Source of the DNA: Polyangium jinanense
Lineage (GTDB): Bacteria; Myxococcota; Polyangia; Polyangiales; Polyangiaceae
Assembly: GCF_028435365.1 (NCBI RefSeq)
Contig: NZ_JAGTJJ010000038.1
Span: 1-64,000 of the forward strand
Reading direction: 5' to 3'
Length of the DNA stretch: 64,000 bases
In this document: one piece after another, positions 45,801 to 53,800 of the stretch
How the letters are laid out: every line of letters begins with the position of its first letter
Position numbering within the stretch: the first letter of the stretch is position 1
Made by a program: the position numbers and the translations under genes
Notes under the pieces: generated by a model
Seen by the model: the letters and a program-made list of their open reading frames with translations, nothing else
Databases searched by the model: none
Told to the model about the DNA's origin: nothing

Positions 45801-47847
45801 CGGCGATCACATCCAGTTCTGGCAGCGCCACATGCGCGAGGACCTGCCCGTGCTGGAGAGCGCGTTCACGGCGTGCCAGGAGGTCGGCGACGCGGTGTAT
45901 GCAGGGTTCCTCGCATTCGAGGCCCCCTGGCAGCATTACGAGATTGGTACGCCGCTGCCCGACCTCTTCCGCATTTGCGAGGGGTTCGTCACGTTCGCGA
46001 AGCGGACCAACAACCGGCCCATCGAGCTGACGATCAAGCTGGAAGAGCAATATTTCCGTGCGCTCATCGGATCCGACGTGACGTCGATGAGCCCCGCATT
46101 CGACGAGGCGAACGCCCTCGCACAGATCCACGCGGCGAGCTTCGGCTGCGGCATCGCATTCCACCACATCCTGCGGCTCTTTCAGCTCTACACGTTCGGC
46201 CGTCCCGCCGAGGCGCTCGCCGAGCTCGAGCACATCCGGCCCGTCCTCGGCGCGGTCATGGCCATGCCGATCGAGGCGACGCTCGCGCTTTACGTGGCGC
46301 TCGCGCACCTCGCGCTGGGAGGGGAAGAGCACCTCGAAGCCGCGCGCAAGGAGGAGGAGCGGCTCGCCGCATGGGCGACGCACGGCCGCGATAATTTCCG
46401 GCACAAATGGCTGCTCGTCCGCGCCGAGCGCGCGCGCGTCGAGGGGCGCCGAGAGGACGCGATCGCCCTTTTCGACGAGGCGATCGACGAGGCGCAGCGC
46501 GGCGCGTTCTTGCAATACGAGGCGCTCGGGCACGAGCTCGCGGCGGGTTGTCTCACGCAGCTCGGCTCGGGCCGCGCGGCGTCCGTGTACGTGGCCGAAG
46601 CCATCGACGCCTACGAGCGATGGGGGGCCAACGCCAAAGTCGCGGAGCTTCGGGCCCGGTTTGGCGAGGTCGCACGGTGGCAAAGGAGCTCGCAGCCCGC
46701 CGGCAGCCTGCGTTTCCCGAGCGACACAGGCGGGCTCGACATCCAGGCGCTCCTGCGCGCCTCCAGCGCCATTTCGAGTGAGCTCCACCTCGAACACGCC
46801 CTCGATCGCGTGATGCGCACGATCCTCGCCTGCGCGGGGGCGCAACGCGGCGCGCTGGTGCTCGAACGAGAGGGCGCGTTACGCCTCGAAGCCCTGGCGT
46901 CCCTCGAGCCCGACGAGGTCCGCGTCAAGCTCGAGGCCCCGCTCGAAACGCGTAACGATTTGCCGCAATCCATCATCCGGTACACGGTGCGCCTCGGCGA
47001 GCTCTTGTTGCTCACGGATCCGGCAATCGATCCACGGTTTTGCGACGACCCCTACCTCCGCCGCCGCGCGCCTCGTTCGCTTCTTTGTCTCGTGCTGAAG
47101 CAACGCGGCCGCCGGTTCGGCGTGCTCGTGCTCGAACATTTCGAGGCCCGCGACGCATTCCCCGCGGAGCGCGCGGAGCTCGTCCAGATCCTGAGCGCGC
47201 AGGCAGCCGGCGCCCTCGAAAATGCGTTGCTTTACGCAACGCTGGAGGACAAGACGCGTGAGCTCGCCGCGCACGGAAAACTGCTCGCGCGCGAGGTCGA
47301 GGAGCGTACCGCAGAGCTCCGCGCAGCCAATGCGCGCACGGTGGAGCAGGCGGAGGTCTTGCGCGCGCAAAGCGAGCGGCTCGAACGCGAGCTCGCAGAG
47401 CGCGCCGAGGCCGAGCGGGCCCGCGAGGCGCTGCATCTGAAGATCCTGCGCGCCCAGGAAGACCGGCTCGCGGAGCTGTCAACGCCGCTCATTCCGCTGA
47501 CGAAAGGTGTGCTCGTCATGCCAATCATCGGGAGCGTGGATGCGGCGCGCGCCCAGCAGATCCTGGAAGCCGCGCTGGCCGGCGCGCACGCGTCCTCCGC
47601 GCGCCTGGTGCTCCTCGATCTGACGGGGCTGCGCTGCGTCGACGCGTCTGTGGTGAGCACGGTCGTGGAGACGGCGCGCGCGCTCGCATTGCTCGGCACC
47701 GAGACAGTGCTCACGGGGATCCGCGGCGAGGTCGCCAAGGTGCTCGTCGGACTCGACGCAGATTTCCGCGGCATCACGACGCGCTCGTCGCTCGAAAGCG
47801 GCATCGAGCACGCATTGCGACGCACGGGCGCGACGTTCGGGCGCTGA
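42826..47847 (+). CDS. Giant PknK-like protein: degenerate kinase + AAA ATPase + GAF + STAS
   Basis: 1673 aa, ATG 42826 with GAGGAG. Order: kinase-like domain (about 12-270), AAA ATPase with Walker A GYAGIGKS (about 336-343) and Walker B FLDDLQWAD (about 464-472), a long MalT/TPR-like helical region (to about 1300), a GAF domain (about 1310-1470), a coiled coil, and an RsbR-like STAS domain (about 1560-1668: VLLDLTGLRCVDASVV). The kinase domain lacks key residues: the ATP lysine is E43, the catalytic-loop Asn is H141 (HKDIHPDHI) and the DFG Asp is H155 (FHFG). So it is predicted to be a pseudokinase that acts by binding, with output through STAS. The related 50842-56601 protein keeps these residues. 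Confidence 0.88.
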   Translation: MGSTPNTLMLDSTFEAIEEITSDNDHVWVRARRKDDGTPWILEMTGRELPSSREIALLRHEHEILEELAAVPGVLHSQGLVRVGRRWALAFPSVAGHPLRDALRRGRLSLKTAIRVVVSVCEILAAVHEKGVVHKDIHPDHILYDPTTGSVHLFHFGLAGRIGAKLADGVAAQSLEGTLAYVSPEQTGRTGRPIGRTSDLYSLGVTMYELLTGTLPFTSADPLHLVHSHIARTPTPPHELDTDIPKVVSAIVSKLLAKEADARYQSASGLAADLVECLLELDERGEIQPFPLGQHDRRRTWTGAQRLYGRAREIEALREAFGRASRKGAELVLVAGYAGIGKSALVQELYPEVALAHGYFVAGKCDQYNRNQPFSAVSQALRDLLRQVMAERPAEVEALGQSLAAVLGANAALVVPLLPELEGILGPQPAVLELGPSESQNRFDQVLQALLSVFCRPEHPVSIFLDDLQWADAASIRLLRLWLTDPGRSHLLLMGAYREQEVDAAHPLRQTLDALRRDGARVTEIHLGSLSSADVTSLLADGLECSPDAVSRLAEHVTQKTLGNPFFVNQLVVAMIHDQDLAWNEAAGAWQWDLEKISARGVSDDVAVLVAAELGRLPRETLRVLRLAACIGHQFDLGALSLVAELSPAELAVALRSAVQAGFVQTLDSRDTSAHEESRYRFLHDRIQQGAYLLIPASDRPRTHLDIGRALRGRGGLDAKGALFSVVGHLNRAATLLESAEEKVDLARLDLAAGRNAKASTAYAYAVELLRAGLGLLPEDAWGTEYTLTRDLHAECAESEYLAGHFDAAEALFAECLRRAQDDVERAGLESVRLKLYQVAGRYAEGVTLATAALRRFGVDLPETAEDANAQIAGEIEQIHTGMAGRSIEDLLSAPRMVDPRDRAVLTLLADCAPCAYIGRPALFPLVTLRMLNFSLRHGNAEPSCFAYSVYGLMLVAVFGDTPSGVRFSEMSLRLNEKMGDKRLRGTLLHLHGDHIQFWQRHMREDLPVLESAFTACQEVGDAVYAGFLAFEAPWQHYEIGTPLPDLFRICEGFVTFAKRTNNRPIELTIKLEEQYFRALIGSDVTSMSPAFDEANALAQIHAASFGCGIAFHHILRLFQLYTFGRPAEALAELEHIRPVLGAVMAMPIEATLALYVALAHLALGGEEHLEAARKEEERLAAWATHGRDNFRHKWLLVRAERARVEGRREDAIALFDEAIDEAQRGAFLQYEALGHELAAGCLTQLGSGRAASVYVAEAIDAYERWGANAKVAELRARFGEVARWQRSSQPAGSLRFPSDTGGLDIQALLRASSAISSELHLEHALDRVMRTILACAGAQRGALVLEREGALRLEALASLEPDEVRVKLEAPLETRNDLPQSIIRYTVRLGELLLLTDPAIDPRFCDDPYLRRRAPRSLLCLVLKQRGRRFGVLVLEHFEARDAFPAERAELVQILSAQAAGALENALLYATLEDKTRELAAHGKLLAREVEERTAELRAANARTVEQAEVLRAQSERLERELAERAEAERAREALHLKILRAQEDRLAELSTPLIPLTKGVLVMPIIGSVDAARAQQILEAALAGAHASSARLVLLDLTGLRCVDASVVSTVVETARALALLGTETVLTGIRGEVAKVLVGLDADFRGITTRSSLESGIEHALRRTGATFGR

Positions 47848-47873
47848 ATCCCCGAGCGGAGAGCGCGAGGAAA

Positions 47874-48160
47874 CCGCCGCGCCGGGGCGCTGCCCCGGAC
47901 CCCGCGGGGGCTGTTCGCCCCTCGACCCGAACCAGGGCAAGCCCTGGACCATTTGTGGAAGAACTGCGCGATGCGCAGTTCTTCCAACAGGCCGGTGTGA
48001 TGGGCAGGGTCGTCGTTGGTCTTGACCTGGCCTGTTCGATGAACTGCGCATCGCGCAGTTCATCGACCCCGGGTCCAGCGCTTGCGCTGGTCCAGGTCCA
48101 GGGGCGGATAGCCCCGGTGGGGCCTGGGGCAAAGCCCCAGCGCTGCGCCTCCCAGATGAG
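47874..48160 (+). repeat. Nested-palindrome dispersed repeat, copy B
   Basis: About 287 bp, same orientation as copy C, inverted relative to A; about 40 bases shorter in the middle. Contains the same two 21-bp palindromes (GAACTGCGC arms), the CCAGGGCAAGCCCTGG and CCAGCGCTTGCGCTGG hairpins and the G/C-rich end hairpins. Fills most of the gap 47848-48222 between the giant protein gene and a small lipoprotein gene. Confidence 0.88.
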
Positions 48161-48222
48161 GACTTCCCTCCGCATATCCTCGCGGAGTAGGATGCTGGCC
48201 CGAATCACGTGCCGGGTCGAAC

Positions 48223-48828
48223 ATGCGTTTCTCGCTCGTCCTGATCGTCCTCGTATCGTGCGGCGCTCCGAAACACGCGGCGGCGCCGCAGCCCGATGCC
48301 GTGAGGCTCGCCGAGGTGACGACGCCATCGGAAGGCGAACCGAACGACGTCGTCGTGCTCGCGACCTGGGTGCGCCCCGCACCCGCCGTCGGCGAGCGAT
48401 GGTCGCTCGTCGATCGTGAAGGCTTTCTTGGCGAGGTGGTGGTCCGCGGCGCGCTCGAGGCGCGATGCGATCACTGCCCGCAGCACCGGGCGACGGCGGC
48501 GCCGGACGGCGCGTGGGGGCGGCCGATCGCCGATGCGATCGCCGTCGGTCCGGCCTTCGGGCCGCTTACGAAAGCGCGCATCACCTTCCGCGATGACAAC
48601 TGGATCGACGCCTGGAAGAAAGGGTCGAAAGACACCTTCGTGCGCGAGCTCGACATCGATCTCGACGGCGACGGCATCGCCGATATCGCGCGCTGGGCGT
48701 CGGGCCCGCAGGTCACGTACGAGCTCCGGGCGCGCGTCGGCATGACGTGGACGGTGCGGAAACGCTGGGTCACGCCGCATCTCCTTGACGTCGAGGATGT
48801 GTCTCCCGCCGCGACGCGCGGGCCATGA
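48223..48828 (+). CDS. Predicted lipoprotein, unknown function
   Basis: 201 aa, ATG 48223. Short lipoprotein signal ending VLVSC (C13). Mature part is beta-rich with two Cys (CDHC) and an Asp-rich motif ELDIDLDGDGIADIA (about 147-161) that looks like a calcium-binding EF-hand/dockerin-type loop. Function unknown. Follows repeat copy B. Confidence 0.7.
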   Translation: MRFSLVLIVLVSCGAPKHAAAPQPDAVRLAEVTTPSEGEPNDVVVLATWVRPAPAVGERWSLVDREGFLGEVVVRGALEARCDHCPQHRATAAPDGAWGRPIADAIAVGPAFGPLTKARITFRDDNWIDAWKKGSKDTFVRELDIDLDGDGIADIARWASGPQVTYELRARVGMTWTVRKRWVTPHLLDVEDVSPAATRGP

Positions 48829-48876
48829 CAATGCGGAGGGGCACTTCCACTCCGCATGAGACGGCCGCGAGAAATC

Positions 48877-49245
48877 TCAGTTTTCGTCGAGCTTGTAAAC
48901 GCCGTCTTCCTGCGTGACTCCGATCTTCTGGAACTTCTCCGGAGGCCCCTTGTCGGCGGCCGCCTTCCACACCGCGTACCACGTGTCGAACTGGTCGTTT
49001 TGCCTCTCCAGCACGCGCTTGGAGACGCATCGTTTGAACGCTTCTTTGTCGTCTCGGCGTAGCACCTCGTAGATCGTCGCGCGCGCCTTCTCGGGGGTGC
49101 TGAGATCGAGGGCCGGTGCAGCGCTCGCGCTCGGCGCATCTTGCGCGGGGGCGGGCGGCGGCGGCGGTTGCGGTTCCGGGGTGCTGGTGGTGCAGGCGGA
49201 GGCCAGGGCCGAAATGGTGAAGGCCACGATTCTGAACGTCGACAT
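48877..49245 (-). CDS. Small lipoprotein, unknown function
   Basis: 122 aa, ATG 49245. Lipoprotein signal ends LASAC (C18), then a Pro/Ala-rich spacer and a helical domain of about 75 residues (ARATIYEVLRRDDKEAFKRC) that resembles small NTF2/DUF4878-like modules in pattern only. No firm family. Confidence 0.62.
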   Translation of the reverse strand: MSTFRIVAFTISALASACTTSTPEPQPPPPPAPAQDAPSASAAPALDLSTPEKARATIYEVLRRDDKEAFKRCVSKRVLERQNDQFDTWYAVWKAAADKGPPEKFQKIGVTQEDGVYKLDEN

Positions 49246-49314
49246 GGGCTCAGCTTTCGCTCCGGTGGGAGGTTTGTCAAGCCGCCCCCGAGAGCGGCTC
49301 GAGCGTTCCTGGGT

Positions 49315-49908
49315 TCAGCGCCCGAACACGCGCAGCGATTTGCAGGCGGCGAGCTCGGTTGCGTGCGAAGCGGCCATCGCTCGCGGGTCGTCCTGAGGCT
49401 CCAGGTTGACCGTCACCACGCACCGGACGACCATCGTCTCCCCTTCGACGACAGCCAGACCGCGGACGCTCGGGATCTTCGCGACCTCTGCCGTGTCGTG
49501 CTGGGTCGCATCGTAGATGAGGAAATACGTGCCACCGGGTATCGGCTCGGTCGTCCAGATCTCGAAGGGGCCGTGGTGGTGGTCGAGCACCTTCGGGGTC
49601 TTCCATTCGGCGACCGCCGCCGCGTTCGATTTCGGCGTCCAGGTGAAGATGACGTCCGGAAAGGCCACGCCATTTTCGATCACCATCGGCGCCTTGCCGC
49701 GCGCGGAGGCCGGCAGCTCTGCGCAGAAGTCGGGGCCTTCGTGCCGATAAGCGTCTGGACCGCAGGGCGCCACGGCGATCGGCGCGGAAGCGCTGCCTGC
49801 GCTCGTGATCGCCGAGTGCGCCGGCCGATCCTGGCCCGCCTCCCCGGCGGAGCGGGTGCAGCCGTTCACGAGGGCGAGTCCAAACCATAACAACCAGCCT
49901 GCTTTCAT
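49315..49908 (-). CDS. Predicted lipoprotein, unknown function
   Basis: 197 aa from ATG 49908 with AAGGAA upstream; the longer frame to 49977 would disrupt the signal. Lipobox LVNGC (C17). The mature part is beta-rich with Cys near 57, 68, 154 and 188. No recognised domain. Same strand as the small lipoprotein gene downstream, 69 bases apart. Confidence 0.7.
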   Translation of the reverse strand: MKAGWLLWFGLALVNGCTRSAGEAGQDRPAHSAITSAGSASAPIAVAPCGPDAYRHEGPDFCAELPASARGKAPMVIENGVAFPDVIFTWTPKSNAAAVAEWKTPKVLDHHHGPFEIWTTEPIPGGTYFLIYDATQHDTAEVAKIPSVRGLAVVEGETMVVRCVVTVNLEPQDDPRAMAASHATELAACKSLRVFGR

Positions 49909-50097
49909 GAGGTGTTCCTTCCCGGGCTCACAGGGATGACGCGCGGGGAGGGAACCTGTCGCACGGCGCTGACACAAAAATCGACACCCCCCGTTCGGTC
50001 CGGATGCGACAGGCGAGCTCGAGCCGCGTCATCGGGATGCAGTGGCAGCTTTCGCGGCTGTCGCTTCTGCTGGTATGTTCCGCGACGCGAGCTTCCC

Positions 50098-50838
50098 ATG
50101 CCCCACCTCACGCTCCCCACGATCTTCACCATCGGTTCGACACTCGCGTTCCTCGTGCTCGAGCGCGTGCGGCCAGGCCGCGCGTTGCCGCACGTCGCCG
50201 GCTGGCACGTCCGCGCGCTCCTCCTGAACCTCGCGCAGCTCGGCATCACGCTCGCGCTGAACCGCGTCTGGGCGCGGCTGTTCCAGGGCGCCTCGCTCTT
50301 CACGATCTCCGCGCTCGAACGCCCGTGGCTCGAGGGGCTCGTGGCGTGGTTCGTGGGTACGTTCTTTTACTACTGGTGGCACCGCTGGCGCCATGCCGAC
50401 GGCTTCTGGCGCGTCTTCCACCAGATCCACCACTCGCCCGCGCGCATCGAGATTCTCACGTCCTTCTACAAGCACCCCGTCGAGATGTTCTCCGACGCGC
50501 TGCTCAGCGCGGCGATCGCGTACCTCCTGCTCGGCATCTCGCTCGAGGGCGCGTTCTGGTTCAACTTCTTCGCCGCGACCGGGGAGTATTTCTATCACGG
50601 CAACTTCAAGAGCCCTCGCTGGCTGAAATGGTTCATCCAGACGCCCGAGCTACATTCCGTGCACCATCAGCTCGACGTCCATCGTTACAATTTCTCCGAT
50701 TTGCCGCTGTGGGATCGGCTCTTCGGCACGTACAAGGACGCGGACGAGTTCGCCCCGGCGTGCGGGTTCCCGCGCGACAACGAGCGTAAGCTCGGCGCGA
50801 TGCTCGTGTTCCGGGACGTTTATCACGACGCTGCCTGA
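50098..50838 (+). CDS. Sterol desaturase/fatty acid hydroxylase family protein
   Basis: 246 aa, integral membrane di-iron oxygenase. The conserved His motifs are present: HRWRH (about 98-102), HQIHHSP (about 112-118) and HSVHHQ (about 185-190), with another His near 127. Four membrane segments (about 5-22, 40-58, 78-98, 130-155). Introduces a hydroxyl or double bond in a lipid; substrate not known. ATG 50098 chosen because the long upstream frame has no site. Its end lies 3 bases from the end of the convergent giant gene. Confidence 0.9.
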   Translation: MPHLTLPTIFTIGSTLAFLVLERVRPGRALPHVAGWHVRALLLNLAQLGITLALNRVWARLFQGASLFTISALERPWLEGLVAWFVGTFFYYWWHRWRHADGFWRVFHQIHHSPARIEILTSFYKHPVEMFSDALLSAAIAYLLLGISLEGAFWFNFFAATGEYFYHGNFKSPRWLKWFIQTPELHSVHHQLDVHRYNFSDLPLWDRLFGTYKDADEFAPACGFPRDNERKLGAMLVFRDVYHDAA

Positions 50839-50841
50839 GGG

Positions 50842-53800
50842 CTACATGCCACCGGGGAGCTCGACCACGAACGTGGATCCCATCCCCTGCGCACTCTCGA
50901 CCCGGATCGAACCGCCGTGCGCCTCGGCGATCCTGCGGCAGATGTACAGGCCGAGCCCCAGTCCGCCGTAATGGCGCGCCGAGACGGCACGCCCGAAGCG
51001 CTCGAAGATTCGGGTTTGCTGGTCCGGTGCAATCCCGATTCCCTGGTCCGAGACCATGAGGCTCGTGCTGCCCGCTTCCTTGCGGACGACGATTGTAATG
51101 GGTTTGCCACCGCCGAACTTGATGGCATTGCCAAGGAGGTTCGTGACGACCTGTTCGAGGCGGGACCGATCCCACACACCGATGACGGGTGCGTCGCCGT
51201 GGATGGTGACCGGACATCGGGATCGCTGCAGATCGAGCTCGAACCGCGCGACCACCTCCTTGACGAGGGCGCTGAGATCGACCTCCGTGGTCTCGAGCGC
51301 GACCTGTCCGGAATCGAACCGCGAGACGTCGAGCAGCTCGTCGATGAGCCTGTTCATTCGATCGCTCTGGCGACAGGCGCGCTGGATGAGGTCCTCGGTC
51401 GCCTTGCGATCGGTGGGCTTGTCCGACTGGATCGACCGGAGGAGCGATTGAAGGGAGAGCCCCAGCGACGTCATGGGGGTGCGCAGCTCGTGGGAGGCGA
51501 CCGCGAGGAACTCGTCGCGCATACGAACGGCTTCCTGCGTCGCGCGGTAGAGCCGCGCGTTGTCCATGGCGATCGCGGCGCGGTGCGAAAGCTCCTCGGC
51601 CATGCCGAGATCGGCGGCCCCGTAGGGTCGGGCGGGATCGGCAGAGACGAGGGTCACGGCTCCGGCGATCTGCCCCCTCGCCACGAGCGGCACGTGCATT
51701 CCACTCTTGGGCCCTAGCGCGCGGAGGATCCTGAAATGCTCCGCATCCACGGTGCTTGCGCGTAACGTCGCGTCGGTGATCTTGGAAAAGAGGAGCGGCG
51801 CACCACTCCGTATCACCCGCGCCGCGGGGTGGGGCGATCCAGGAAATGGCGGATAGCGCCTCTGGAGTTCCTCGAGCAGCGGTTGTTTTGCTGGGTCTCG
51901 GTGAATCCCCGATACCCGCCGGATTCGTCCGTTGTCGATGATGTCGATCACGCACCAGTCGGCGAGACCGCGGACGCAGAGCTCCGCGAGGCAGCGGAGG
52001 ACCTGCTCGTACTCGAGCGACGCGCCGAGGCTCTCGCTTGCCTCCGCAAAAAATGCCGAGCGGCGTTCGTGCTGCTCGGCCGCCTGCCGCGCAGTTTGCT
52101 CGCTGGAGAGCAGCCGGGCGTTTTCCAGGGAGATGGCGGCCTGCGAAGCCACGAGCTCGAGGGCGCAGAGCCGCTCGGCCGTGAAGGCCCCCGGGACGAG
52201 GTTGTTCTCGAGATAAAGCAGGCCGAACACCTCGCCCGTCCGGAGAATCGGCAAGCACAGGATCGACCTCGGCGCGCGCCGCACGATGTATTCGTCCGAG
52301 GAAAACCTGCCCGCCTCGGCGCTGGCGTCGTCGAGGATCCGACGCTCCTTCGTGCGACGTACGTACTGCACGATGGACGCGGGGACGAGCTCCGAGGATT
52401 CGGCCAGGAGGGGCGATAACATCCGCGCGCGCGCCCCCCCGGCGTCGAGCGTGGCCTCCGCTTCGATCCACAAGGCTCCGCCTCGGGAGATGAGCAGATA
52501 GGCTTTTTGCGCCCCGCCCAGCTCGAGGACGACCCGGAGCAGCGTGTCGATGAGCTTCTCCTGCACGATCTCGCCCGAGATGGTCTGCGACGCCTTGACC
52601 ACCGCGAGGAGGTCGATCTGCTCGGCCCGCACAGCCAAGGTGGCCGTCGGCGCAATGGACCTGCTCTCGGGCAGGTGCGGATACGACCGGTCGAGGCTCC
52701 GCACCTTGCCCTCGGCCCCCCAGCGGATGTAACACGAGCGCGCCTCGCGAAGGTAGGTGTCGGCGATGACGAACCCCCGATCGCGATAAAATCGCGCGGC
52801 GAGCTCCCAGGAGATCCCTTCGTTTTGAACGAAGCCATTCTCCCGCGCCGCGCGAATGGCCTGCTCGTAGAGCCGCATCGCTTCTTGATCCTGGCCTTCG
52901 ACCCGCGCGATTTCGGCCGAGACGAGCGCATGTTTGTGCAAGAAGCTCTCGGGGCAGTTGTCCGCCCAAACCCGGAACCGCTCCTGGTCGGCGCGCAGGG
53001 TCGCCATGGCTTCCGCCTGCTCCGCGGGGGTCGTCTCGTGATAACGGGCCGCGAGGGAGAGCGCACCATAATAATGACATTCCGAGGCCTCTTCGAACGA
53101 AGGACCCGACCAGAGGAGCGCGCGGGCCTTCCGCGCTGCCAGGGCGGCGCCTTCGTCATCGCCGGCCATGAAGCGCGCTTGGGTCTTCCAGACGTAATAC
53201 CAGCAGGCGACGATCGCCATGGTCGTCTCGTGCTCGCCGAGGAAAGCCTCGTACGCCACCTCGTCGAACCCCGCGCCGTTGAACGACCCGAAGTGATCGG
53301 TGCGGCCGCGCAGGTTCTCGATGAGCCGCTGCCTCACGACGACGTCGCCCCCTTCGAACTTCGCCTTCCGCGCGAACGAGAGCGCCCGCTCGCATTCGCG
53401 GGAAACATCCTCCAAAGGCTCGCCCTTGACGAGGAGGAACGTGACGAGGGCCCGGGCAGCATACCAGGCGAACGTCAGATCGCCGACCTCCAGCGCCGTG
53501 GCGAACGCACGGTCGGCCAAGGCCCGGCGCGTGGCGGCCGGTTGCGCCCAGTACGAAAGGAGGAAGCATTCGAGGAGCACGGGCGCCTCGTAGCCCGTCG
53601 AGCCCCGCTTCTGGACCAGATCATAAGCCAGTTTTCCGAAGCGAAACCCGAGGCGATACTGGCCAAACTCGGGTCCGAGGAGCATGCCGAAGAACCCGTA
53701 CGCGAAGCTCGATCCCGCCGCATTGCCATGCTGGAGGCTCACGTTCACGGCATGGCACGCCGTCAAGCAAACGAGATTGTTGTCGGTGTTGAGCGCCGGC

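Noticed and set aside
42658..46845. 1395-aa open frame opposite the giant kinase-like gene
   Set aside because: Shadow of a high-GC gene; no start site, and the plus strand shows clear domains throughout.
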